64,000 nucleotides of DNA, taken from Linum tenue (lineage: Eukaryota > Streptophyta > Magnoliopsida > Malpighiales > Linaceae). A program made the translations under genes and the position numbers. Of this stretch, positions 47,238 through 57,849 are shown piece after piece (position 1 is the stretch's first letter; each line of letters begins with the position of its first letter). Location: NCBI GenBank assembly GCA_946122785.1, contig CAMGYJ010000006.1:70557676-70621675 (forward strand), in the 5' to 3' direction. Under the pieces are notes generated by a model, which was given only the letters and a program-made list of their open reading frames with translations, ran no database searches and had not been told where the DNA came from.

Positions 47238-48239
47238 TTGACATTCCAGACTCAACCGTCTCCATCACACGTCTCCACACTCAACCCCCACGATCACTTT
47301 TTCTTACACCTACAATCTCTCTTTCCTCCATCTTCACCTTCCCTTGTTCCTTCTTCCTCTGACTCCATGGCAAACAAAGGCAAATCGTTTGGGGAAATGG
47401 GCATACTAACTCTATCAAACGACGACTGCCGATCCACCCCAAGTCTCAGGGACTATCTTTCATTCACAAGCAAGACACCTATTGTGGCCGAGTACGAGTT
47501 CATCCACCTGAGTCCTTTCCCTCAAGAAGTGAAGAAGTTAATTAAAAATCTTGGCTGGGAAAAGTTCTTTGATCTCCGGAGTCGAGGAAGCACCAGTTAC
47601 TGCCCGCATGTGGTGAGGAAGTTCTACCACAATTTAGAGCTGTCTGGTCCCTCCGATTCTCATCTCGTGTCGATCTTCCTGGGTTATAGAGTCTGCTTCC
47701 AGCCTCATCAGTTTGCTGAGATCCTCGATCTCCCCGCCGCAGGACACCACATTGATAGCAGAAGCGATCTTCGGCGGCTGTACGATTTTGAGTTTGAAGT
47801 TGAACTGGCGAAACTGACGAATGGGCGCATCCAGGCTTCTTTCCTCCCAGATCCTCTTCGATTCCTCCATTGGATGATCGTCAACTGCTTCATGCCAAGG
47901 TACAGTCGTCAATCGATAATTCGTAAACTTGACCTGTTTATCCTTGTGCAAGCTCAAAGAGGTCTTCCTGTTAACCTCGCATCTCTCATGTGCCTGAACA
48001 TGGTTGAGGCGGCTCCTAGAGGGGAAAACTGGTACACTGCCTTTCCATATGCCACCTTCTTGACCACCTTTCTTGGAAGGGTTGGGATGGATATGGAGGT
48101 TTATGCTAAGGAGGACCATTGCGCCTATTTGCCAGTCTTCCGTATCGCCGAAGTGACCAATACTTTTTATGACCTTCGGCATACGGAGCATGAAGAGACC
48201 CCTGAGGCATCCTCAAGCAAACATCCTAGGCTTACATGA
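47238..48239 (+). CDS. MULE cargo ORF related to the third ORF of plant LTR elements
   Basis: This is an undamaged 333-codon ORF. The better start may be ATG 47,367 (MANKGKSFG, good context), giving 290 residues. The core runs from VVRKFYHNLELSG through FQPHQFAEILDLP and LRFLHWMIVNCFMPRYSR to LDLFILVQAQRGLPVNLASL and FPYATFLTTFLGRVG. Each block aligns in order with the inner copia third ORF (FYANLDCQG, ISLTSEAISVLLNLP, LRTLHYFITHFFLP, LDLWILSNALTGQKIDYSQL, FPYGGFITLIIANLG). Its role is unknown. It lies just inside the left TIR and is transcribed inward. No LTR, primer site or pol is near it. It may be a captured ORF or a MULE-specific protein. Confidence 0.75.
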   Translation: MTFQTQPSPSHVSTLNPHDHFFLHLQSLFPPSSPSLVPSSSDSMANKGKSFGEMGILTLSNDDCRSTPSLRDYLSFTSKTPIVAEYEFIHLSPFPQEVKKLIKNLGWEKFFDLRSRGSTSYCPHVVRKFYHNLELSGPSDSHLVSIFLGYRVCFQPHQFAEILDLPAAGHHIDSRSDLRRLYDFEFEVELAKLTNGRIQASFLPDPLRFLHWMIVNCFMPRYSRQSIIRKLDLFILVQAQRGLPVNLASLMCLNMVEAAPRGENWYTAFPYATFLTTFLGRVGMDMEVYAKEDHCAYLPVFRIAEVTNTFYDLRHTEHEETPEASSSKHPRLT

Positions 48240-50220
48240 GAGTCGATTGATGCAGGGCGGGGTGGAGCGTTGGAGCAGCAAAGGGGCCAGCATTGGATGT
48301 CTTTTCTTAAGAAGTTTACTGTAAGGCTTTGTTGTTGTTTTTTTCCAGTCTTTTTCTCCAGCACTCAAAACTGTCAGGTACTGAGGGGAGCCAGTACATC
48401 ATCTGACTAGGAAAGTCTCCCATTTTTTTAATAATCCAGACAAATATTTTTCTATGCATGCAGTATTTTGTGAATTTGCCATGGCTAATTTCCCTAAGAC
48501 AGGTGACGAGATGCAGTAATGGTCATCCCTAAGCAAGGAGGTGCAATTGCATCCTACACTTGCTATGATGTGAGAAGCTATTGAAGGGTGCAAATTTGGT
48601 TGCAATTGAAATTGGCCCACGAGTGGGGACTATTGATGAAATTGCAATGTTTTCTCAAAATTATAGAAGTGGAAGTAGGGACTACCTATGAAATTGCAAA
48701 TGAATTTCATTGGGGGGAGATTTTAATCCGCTTTTGTTCTAAGCAGTTCCAATTAGGTCGAAGTAGGGACTACCTATGAAATTGCAATGTTTTCGAAAAT
48801 TATGGTTTTATTTAGAAGTTGAAGTAGGGACTACCTATGGAATTGCAATGTTTTCGAAAATTATGGTTTTATTTATATTTGGTCACAAGTATAGTGACGA
48901 TGATAGGCGTGAATAGTATGGATATGGCTTGATTATAATGATTTTTTATCTATGGTGATTTTTCCCCCTTTTTCATCAAGACTCATGCTTCTTTTATCCC
49001 CCTGTGGATCTATCATGCTTCGTTTATAGTAAAATATCGTTTTAATTATACACAATAAAGAATCCATTAATTATGTATGCCTTTTTATTGTATTTATTAC
49101 TACAATGAATTCTCTGACTAAAAGGGGAGTGAAAACATCGTTGGTGGAAATTCAAGGAATGGAATGATAAGGGCTGTGCATAAATTCAATTTCTGTAAAT
49201 AATTAATGTTATTATTATTAGTTAGTAACGTCATTAGTTTTAGTTAGTGGGTTAGTGGCTCCTACTTTGTAGCTTCAATATGTTCATGAGTTGGTACTTA
49301 AGCCACTCTCCTGATCAATGTAAATCACTACTTTCAATCCTTTACATGGAAGCCTTTCCATATCCTAGGAACATTAAATTAATTACATAAGAATTTTCTA
49401 TCTGCCTTGTACTGGGTTTGGTCATTATTTATACTGATTGGGAGCCAATCAGTTTTACCTTTTGGGTTACCTATACATGAATGCAAATTTAATTATACGA
49501 TTGGGAGCCAATCAGTTTTACCTTTTGGGTTACCTGTACATGAATGCAAATTTAATTATACGATTGGGAGCCAATCAGTTTAACTATACATGATCCCAAT
49601 TAAACATCTCTACAAGATACAGGGGTCATTTGGATGCAGGTTTTGGGTGTGGGATTTGGGCACAATCCTACATAATGTGGGATTTTATTAAAATCACTCA
49701 TTTGGAAAGCAATTATATGATAAGAGATTTTAAATATTAGAGATTTCAGAAACCCACAATTGTGGGATTATGAAATAGCTGATGGTGATCAGCTATTTTA
49801 AAATCCCACACAAATCCCACAAATTAAAAACCTAGGTTTTTAAACTAGTGATTTGAGCCAAAATCCCACAAATTAAAAACCTAGATCCAAATGACCCCAC
49901 AATGGCTTGAAGCCTTGAACAGAAGCAACCTCACTCACAAGTTGGAAACTGGAATTTTGGTGAAGTCCCTTTGCCATTTCCACGAAAAAACAAACCAAAC
50001 CAAACCAAATATAGAAAGCATTCACAATACCAGAAACCAAATATAGAAAGCATTCACCAAACCAAAAACCAAATATAAAAACCATTCACCAAACCAAAAA
50101 CCAAATATAAAAACCAAAAATAAAAAGCATTCACCGAACCAAATAAAAAACGGTTGTCCATCATTCTGAGTAAAAAAAAACATAACTGTTGTCCATCATC
50201 TTGAAAACTAAAACGCAAAA
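48240..50220. other. Non-coding MULE interior with minisatellites and a MITE
   Basis: No gene is supported. Three copies of a unit of about 57-90 bases with gaagtagggactacctatg lie at 48,669-48,875. A 62-base unit starting gattgggagccaatcag occurs at 49,437, 49,499 and 49,562 (partial). A unit with aaccaaatataaaaa and cattcacc lies at 50,005-50,135. The MITE at 49,622-49,898 is listed separately. Confidence 0.7.
49622..49898. mobile_element. 277-bp MITE
   Basis: The ends are inverted repeats GGGGTCATTTGGATGCAGG and GGGGTCATTTGGATCTAGG, and both continue to GTGGGATTT. ACA flanks both sides (49,619-49,621 and 49,899-49,901). The superfamily is not assigned. The interior is mostly an AT-rich imperfect foldback with no ORF. 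Confidence 0.75.
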
Positions 50221-52086
50221 TCAGGTTGTTCTTGGGCTCGTTGACTGGGTTTCCTTGTGCTCTTCTCTTTCCTTTTTCCTCCTTTCATGGGTTTTCTTGT
50301 ACTCTTCCACTGCAGCTTCAACTTGAGGTGCAACTCTTCTTGCTTCCGTGAGCACCATATGCCTTATGTAGTTCATGGGCTCTCGAACAAGGTACAAAGC
50401 GATCTGCATCCTCCTCACTTGAGTGCATGGCTATCAACATCAACAAACATGGTGCTTACCGCATGATTCAAAAATAACAATCAATTGTGGTTTTCTAATA
50501 TGCGAATTAGAATTGTCTTTACCCAAATATAAGAGGAGTCCCAGCTTGCGTCATACATCCACATGCATACCCAGACTCCACTGTCAGACCTACATAAAAT
50601 AAAAGCATTGCGTGATAAGAACCAAGTTGATAAGTCGTCGTTTAATATCACAAAAAAATGGGCATACTTACCGATGAAGTTGTTCTTGATCCTTTGAAGG
50701 AGTTGGGTACGAAAACTCCGCAATCCTTGGTGGCGACAATCCCGGACCTTGTTCACGATAGAGAATCTTCCACAAGGCTTTCATAAAGCTCATCTGTACA
50801 AATTAAGAAAAGTTTGTACTTAGAAAGAGTTATTTACATTTTTTTGCGTTATAACGGCACAATGTCACAAATTTACCATTGTTTGAACAGATTGTAGTCG
50901 AAAGGAATTACGGTCTTCATTTGGTTGTGGATCCAAGATATGGACTTCTTCCTTGTCCAACTTAATGACAGCCAAGTACCAATGGGCATTATCTCTCATC
51001 GGAACACACACCTACATATGCAAAAATTGTCAACACGTATTAAAAAAATAAACTGCAAACCATGTAATACTTATTAAGACGAACAGTTTACCTTGTTCAC
51101 CATATTGGTTCGACTAAGGAATTTTGATTCGTATAGGTCTAATGCCATCTTGGGTGTTATTCCACATGAAATCACTAGTTCCTGCCCATGTGGTAGTTGC
51201 ACAATTGAAATTTTGTCAACACAATATGATTCACGTTAAAAAAAACATGTGTTGTAATTTTTTTGGTGAGAGGAAATTGTCATTAAGTATAATCGGACCA
51301 CAACCTGTAGTTCAGCAGGCAGATAGCACACTCCTTTTCCGTCCTTGGAATTTGTCCACAACTCTTCTAGAGTCAAGTGGCAGGCCATCATTGTTATAAC
51401 CTAATATAACATGGACAAAAAACACTTCATGATACTATCGAGTTGTTATAAAATAATTCTACGTAGAAAGCATTGATAGTGGACAAACAAAACAAAATTT
51501 TGGAGTTCCGTTGATTACTTCAGCATCTACGAATAAGCGAGGGCTTAAGGACCACAATGACTTCCTCGTACAAGAGTTGTTAGAGGTTTTGACCAATACT
51601 TCGTCAGGTGGCAGATGGGCTAAAAATATATAGTGAGCAAGCTGGATTTGCTCATCATCGTATTCCATAGCGGTAGGTAGCTTAAACTTCAAAACAACCT
51701 GGAATAGGGGCCACAAATAAACACGAGTTGAAATGCATTCGTTATGACGGAATAACGGCAAAGAACACTTCAATGGCAAACATGACACCTTTATTACCTT
51801 GTCAACAGAAGGTAGACAAATACTTGTTCCATTTGGCTTCTTTGGTGTGACCTCAGAGTCAGATTCATCGTCCGAAATAAAAACGATGACTGAAGCAGGA
51901 GTGGGTGGACTGCTTACACCTTTGGGTATCCTTGGTTTCTTTGTTGGAGTCACAAATTCGGCTGTCTCCTACAATGACAGTGAACCTGCGATTAATAAAT
52001 TAACTAGAATGAATTTCAATGGTAAAAAGAGCTATTATACATACCACAAGCTTGGACGAAGAGCGAGTAATTCTCCTATTTTCCAT
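50221..52086 (-). CDS. ULP1-like (peptidase C48) protein, nine exons, catalytic Cys replaced by Ser
   Basis: The minus-strand exons are 52,086-52,045, 51,968-51,798, 51,698-51,519, 51,400-51,305, 51,181-51,095, 51,011-50,877, 50,793-50,672, 50,589-50,523 and 50,430-50,221. All have GT-AG borders and join into one open frame of 369 codons from MENRRITRSSS to the stop. The C48 (SUMO-protease) core has FVDAEVITMMACHLT, catalytic His in NAHWYL (residue 202), Asp in HILDP (219), and the nucleophile region SDSGVWVCMWM, where the expected Cys is Ser281 (AGT, 50,580-50,582). RRMQIALYLV follows, as in MULE-borne ULP genes. The C-terminus is charged. It is head-to-head with the transposase gene, 563 bases apart. 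The fold is likely ULP1. Activity as a SUMO protease is doubtful because of Ser281. Confidence 0.82.
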
Positions 52087-52649
52087 GTTGTGCCTCTAAT
52101 CTAAGCTTTACTCTGTACTCAAAATCGCGGCAAAGAAGGATATGGAACCACTGCTCTACCGATGAAGGTTAATTATATATACAAGGTTAGGATAAATTGT
52201 GGCGCCATATTTTTCCCTTGGGAAAATAGTTAGGGTTTAGTCTAAGGTACATGAACTTGGGATAAACATGGGTAGTTATTAAACCTAAATTAAAAATATA
52301 CTTTTTTCGATTGAATAAAGAATTGAGTGCTATTAGTAAATATTCGCTCATATTAATATTTGATCCTTCCCCATACACGTTGTACACAGCTAGAGTCAGC
52401 TGGCGTTTGGCTTTACTAAGAAAGGTTTTTCATTTTAAATATTTTCGTTATTTGTGAAAATGGTAAAGAAATCACTAAGATAAAGAACAGAAAGTTCAAC
52501 TCGTTCCTACCAAAAATATAAGATATCATAAATCGTGTTATTAATGGGGATAATTATTAAGTGGCCCATTGAAGCATTAATTCTGCCATCATTCCCAGTA
52601 GGGTTTTGTAATCTACGTCCTTGGTTCCCCAAAATTTCCAGCCGTGACA
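52087..52649. promoter_or_regulatory. Divergent promoter region between ULP1-like gene and transposase
   Basis: The 563-base spacer separates the two start codons. It is AT-rich and without ORFs or repeats that I can identify. Both genes probably initiate here, but no core element is certain. Confidence 0.5.
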
Positions 52650-55371
52650 ATGACGTCGGAGGCAGACTCACCATTGACGTCGGAGGGAGTCCAAGAAAAC
52701 GCTGGTGCCGGAGCCAGTCACACCACCCAGGAAGATAATGTCGCCGATCTCATATTTCTACAGCCTGAAGATATTAAAAAAATGAAGTTCGATGATACAG
52801 AAGGAGCCTATGATTTCTACATGGACTACGGGTTAGTCAAAGGCTTCGACATCAGAAAATCAGACATTGGTCGTGATAAGAACAAAGTTATGATATGGCG
52901 TGACTATGTATGCTCTGGCGAGGGAAAGAGGCGCATGAAGAGCACAGAACGAAAGAGAGAAGCAAGAGGGGAGACCAGATTTAACTGCAGAGCCAAGATG
53001 CGTGTTAAACAAGACAATGTCGATGGGAAGTGGTATGTGCACCAGTTTGATGATGTACACACACATGAAACGATCCCCAAAGAATATAGACACTACATGA
53101 AAGGGAAACGTCGTATGAGTGATGCAGTCAAAGCAGCGATAAATTTTAGAAGAGCTGCAGGTATGAAAACTTCTCAAATTGTGAATCTGGCCGTATCAGA
53201 AGCAGGAGGCTACGACAATTTGGGGTACACGAGGAAGGATGCATATAATTTTGTGGACAAAGAGAGGAAAGAACAAATCAGTGAAGGTGATGCCGCAACA
53301 GCCCTAGCCTACCTGCAAGCTAAATGCAGCGCGGACGAGCATTTCGTTATTGAACTAAAGAAGGATGACGACGACCGGCTTATTAACATTTTCTGGGCCG
53401 ATAGTATTTCTGTTGCTGATTATGCATGCTTTGGAGAATTACTGTCATTCGATGCTACTTACAAAAGGAACATTTACCAGATGCCTCTCGTGATTTTTTC
53501 AGGTACTTTTCCTTCACACATAGAATTATCCCGAGCATGCTAAAATAACCCTAGAAGTTTGCATAATCTAACTTTGTTTGAACTTTTTTAGGTGTCAACC
53601 ACCATTCGCAAACTTGCGTATTTGCATGTGCTTTCTTGGCTAACGAGAGAGAGGAAAATTATATTTGGGTGTTGGGAGCTTTGAAGAGAAGGCTAGGCGG
53701 TGTAGATCCCAAGACTGTTATTACAGATGGGGATAGAGCAATGCGTAATGCTATTCAGAAAGTATTTCCAGATGCAACACATCGTCTATGTTCCTGGCAT
53801 ATAGACAAGACTATAACCAGAAATGTGAAGAATCATCCTACATTTTTGCCCCGATGGAAGCATTTTGTGTCAGCTGACTGGGAACCTTCAGAATTCGAAG
53901 AAAAGTGGAAATCAGTGGTTGAGGAATGCTCCCTTCAGCACAACAATTGGGTCTCCAATTTATTTGAGCAAAGACATGAATGGGGGTATGCATATTTGCG
54001 TTCGAAGTTCTTCACAGGCTTGAGTACAACATCAAGATGTGAAGGACTGAACTCTCAACTTGCCAATTATATCGAGAAGGATAAAAATCTCCTTGAGTTC
54101 TTTATTCACTTTGATCGTTGGACAAGGGATATGAGGGAGAATGAGCGTCATGCTGATTTTGAATCCATTCATCGAGAACGAACCATCACAAGCAATGTCT
54201 TAGTCTCACTTCAGAAGAGTGGAGCGGCGGTTTTCACAAAGAACGCATTCTTCTTATTCAGAGACGAGGTTGAAAAGTCGGCATGTTGCATAAGGTTGGA
54301 GACAGAGCGATCGGAAATTGAGCATGTGTACAAGGTCAAGGTGTCTGGCATGGATAAGGTTTTTCAAGTCACGTACGCAGTTGAACCCTTTGCAATGGAA
54401 TGTAGTTGTAATCACTACAATTATATGGGAATACCATGTCGTCATATGATTTTTGTACTGAAAGAAGAGAGCATACTGGAACTTCCTGAAGGCCTAGTAC
54501 GTCGAAGATGGTCAAAGAAGCCGAAGACACTAGAGAGCTTGGAGGAACCGGGCAGACTAGATGAATCGCAACTTTTCGCATTGAGGTTTGCCATGACTAT
54601 CACTTTTTTTTTTTAATATTGGTTCGAAGCTAGGTGAACATTAATTTTACTCACTTTGTATAAAATCTTGTGTCAATCAGGTATGGTACTATTCAACAAC
54701 ACAGCTTACAACTAATGTTAAAAGGGGCAAAATCTAGTGAGTGCTTCAAGATTGCTCGTGAGGGAATTCAATCATTATGTGAAAAGTTGGACATGGTGGA
54801 CACTGGCAACGTGGACATACCCGGCATTAATAGACCGAAGGCGAATGAAATTTTGTTGGATCCATTACAAGTCAAAGCTAAAGGTTCGGGGGCTAAAAAA
54901 TCTAAAAGGAAGAAAGGAGAACCACGACAGTGTAGCAATTGCGGTGAATGGCGCCACTATAGGACCCGATGCCCACATCCTGTTAGCTATGTGAAGCCAA
55001 CCTCAAACGGTGATGCCCCGAATGATGGTGTTTCGGAAGAGGGTGGTGATGGCGATGACACCGATGTTGATCCTCCCACCACTCAAGATCAGTCGGAAAC
55101 AGTAACGAAGAGAAGGCAAAAGCATTGCAGTAAGTGCGGTTCTACCAATCATAATGCAAGAACGTGTACTGGGTCTGGGCCATCCGATGATGAAAATGAC
55201 GATGACGACGATTATGAGCAACCTAGGGTAAGAATAAGATATAATTGTTCGTGTCTACACAATGCAGTTGCATCCAATATTTTTGTACGTCTAAAATCGT
55301 CGTTATCGATTTTGCAGAAGAGGCCTGTTACAAGAAGTAGCAAACTAAGGATTGTTGAAAACTTGAAGTGA
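52650..55371 (+). CDS. MULE transposase, FAR1/FHY3-like, four exons, intact
   Basis: Exons are 52,650-53,502, 53,592-54,585, 54,681-55,227 and 55,318-55,371, giving 815 codons. It catalyses cut-and-paste transposition at the TIRs in the nucleus. The N-terminus carries a FAR1-type zinc-finger region (AYDFYMDYGLVKGFDIR to HTHETIP). The MULE RNase-H-like DDE core has LLSFDATYKRN, VITDGDRAMRNA with FPDATHRLCSWHI, and SRCEGLNSQL. A SWIM zinc finger (CSCNHYNYMGIPCRHM) follows, then two zinc knuckles, CSNCGEWRHYRTRCP and CSKCGSTNHNARTC. No stop or frameshift is seen. The last intron (55,228-55,317, 90 bases) is a multiple of three and open, so retention adds 30 residues. ATG 52,650 is preferred. FAR1/FHY3 regulators derive from such transposases, but TIRs and linkage argue for a transposon gene. 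Confidence 0.92.
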
Positions 55372-55433
55372 AGATGGACGTCCTTATCCTATTCGGATTA
55401 GGACTAATGGACTATGTGAAGACTGCCAGTATC

Positions 55434-56825
55434 AGCTTGAAGCGGCGTCGTTTGATTTATAAGAAGACTGTTGCCGTCTGCGGAGTCGTTTTACTTGTGT
55501 GTCGTTTTATTTATGTGTCTCTTTGGTTTATAAGAAGACTACTGCCTTCTACGGTGTCGTTTTATTTAGTTTGGATGGATTTGATTGAATTCGATATGGA
55601 GGTTGCTCCCTAAATAAATCATGTGCAACATTTCAGTTGAATTATTTTTCTCACTCGTTTTTTTTATTGAATTATTAAATTGGATTTTTTACTTGTTTAT
55701 AAAATTACTTAATTTTGGCTACTAAAATTATGAAATGTAATTTGGGCGTGAAATGACAAGAGCATGCGCCGACAGAGGACTTCTGAAAATGGAGACAGTA
55801 ATCAAGAAATAAACTACAGTATTTTTATTGAGTGAAAGATCCCTCACCGATATATTATTAAGATCTCAAACACTAAAAGTACAAATCTTGAAAAACAAAA
55901 CAATGTACTTTCCCTCCTCCCACTTTTATACTATACATATGGCAACTTTCCCCTCTTGTATATATTTTGGGAGCATGATCAACAAGTACGCGTCAATGTC
56001 GCCCAGAAGAACCATCATATGACGTAGGGTTCCACAACACCTATTATGGAATCGTAACAACATATGATGATTCTTTGCGCGATATTCAAACGACGACTTA
56101 TTGTCATTGCTCCCCTCCCTGCCTCTAACAAAGACCCTGCATGGAGAGCAAAGGAGAAACAATACAACGAAGGATTTAGTTTAACAGTCATGATCTAACA
56201 ATGACATAATTAAAGGAACTGAGATCTAAAATAATACGCAGTCTCATCTTTACCACTGCACCCAAAAATAAAGCATGGACAGGAGGACGAAGAGGCGGAT
56301 GGGGTTGATTTTTGGGGTTGAGAAGATGGGAGAAAAGGGTCTTTTCAGGGATTGAGAGGAGGAACGAACAACAACAGGAGATGAGTGCCTCTTGGGTTTC
56401 GGAGCATGGTCTCTCCCTCTCTGATTAAAGAATTTATAAATGAGCTCATAAATTTACTTTGCCTTTCCAGCCCTTCCCATTTACTGAAAATCACACTCCC
56501 TACCGCTGCCTCGGCCTTGGTAACGTCAGCACTGGTTAGGGGCAAATGCGACTTTCCGAAAATGGCGATATCTGATTGGGTGACACGCCGCGGTTAGGAT
56601 TGAAGCTCTTTCACCATCGGATTAAACGAAAATTTAGGAATTGACGGCGGAAGATGGGGATGTGCTTTTAGACTTGCTTTGTAGATTAACTAACTTTTTC
56701 GTTTACCAAAATTAATCTACAGATTTGGTACATGTAATTGTAACCCTAAACCCTAAACCCTAAACCCGAATCCCTAAACCCTAAACCCTAAACCCGAACC
56801 AAATCAATACCATATACTCTACAAC
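55434..56825. repeat. Segmental duplication, copy A
   Basis: It resembles 57,850-59,310 through most of its length, with shared landmarks cgtcgtttg, aaataaatcatgtgcaac, gagcatgatcaacaagtacg, gtagggttccacaacacc, and a telomere-like tract at the end. ORFs that recur in both copies (about 55,926-56,162 and 58,486-58,725 on the minus strand) differ by several substitutions and frame changes. I do not call them genes. Confidence 0.7.
56743..56797. repeat. Interstitial telomere-like repeat
   Basis: There are about seven units of CCCTAAA, with two degenerate CCCGAA(T) steps. This is the Arabidopsis-type plant telomere motif, here internal to the MULE. Confidence 0.9.
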
Positions 56826-56837
56826 AATAACACCTTA

Positions 56838-57191
56838 GAGCATCTCCATCCCATTGCTAAACCAACCTTTAGCAATTGGCAAAGTCTAGGTGGCAACTCA
56901 ATTGGCAATTGCAAGGGATGGAGAGGCAATTGCTTATTTAGAAAGATTGCTAAATTAGCAAGTCCTTTAGCAATGCCACATGTGTATATATTTTTCGTTT
57001 TCTTTTTTTTAGTAGTAACTTTTCAATGGAAAAGGGTTTTGGTAGATTTAAAATATTAGTTGGCCCACATTAGCAATTACAAACAAAACTTAGGGATGTA
57101 GGTGGTTTGCAATTCTTTTAACTGAAATTGCTAAATATGATGATGTGGCTGTAGGGACCACGTTTAGAAATTGCTAGGGATGGAGATGGTC
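56838..57191. mobile_element. Tourist-like (PIF/Harbinger) MITE, 354 bp
   Basis: TTA flanks both sides (56,835-56,837 and 57,192-57,194). The ends are GAGCATCTCCATCCC and, read from the right, GACCATCTCCATCCC. No ORF is present. Confidence 0.88.
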
Positions 57192-57194
57192 TTA

Positions 57195-57849
57195 TACCCG
57201 AACCAATCCATCCCATTGCTTATTTAGTGGAATCCTAGGTGGCACCATTATTTAGCAAGATTGCAATGCCACCTAGGATATTTTTTTCTAAACTAGCAAG
57301 ATTGCTAAATTAGGAATTCTTCTTGCAATGCCAAACCCTAATACACGAACCAATCAATAACATATACTCTACAACAATAACACCTTATAGGCTTATACCC
57401 TAACCAATCAATACCATATATACTCTAAACCATCAACACCTTGCTTATTTAGACCATCTCCAATGGTGCAATTCTTGAGAATTGCAAGCCGATGTGGCAA
57501 GGGAGTGAAAGTGGGATGGTGAGTTGCATTGATGTGGGATCAATTTCAAAAGTTGCAAATTTGCATCTGATGAATGTTTTCAGGCAGTTGCAAATTTTCA
57601 TGCAGCACACACATATATACAATTCCAATCATAATACTTTACATAATTCGAATAACACAACGACAAAAAACAACTTGAGAGAAAACTCAAATTAATATAG
57701 CACACTCACCAATTAATATTGAATTGCATTGAAAATTAAGTAGGACCCACGGTCACAATTGATGTATAGTTAAAGTTGCTGAAGTGGCAATTGGGACCAT
57801 ATATTTGCTCGGTGTTGGAAACTTGAACTAAAACTGGAAGTCCTCCTAT
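57195..57849. mobile_element. MITE remnants related to the 56,838 family
   Basis: The segment 57,207-57,340 has catcccattgcttatttag and gccacctaggat blocks similar to the preceding MITE interior. A second start, GACCATCTCCAATGG at 57,452 after TTA, begins another element whose right end is not recognisable (about 57,826). No gene is supported. Confidence 0.5.

Noticed and set aside
50672..50793. A DCGVFV motif (TKDCGVFV) as the ULP1 nucleophile
   Set aside because: It is in an alternate frame of exon 7 with a TGA about 30 bases upstream. The frame that joins exons 6, 7 and 8 gives SDSGVWVCMWM, which also matches the family beyond the nucleophile. Transcript data would settle it.
56743..56797. 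Chromosome end or recent telomere fusion
   Set aside because: The tract is short, degenerate, inside a bounded transposon, and a second shorter tract sits in the duplicate copy.
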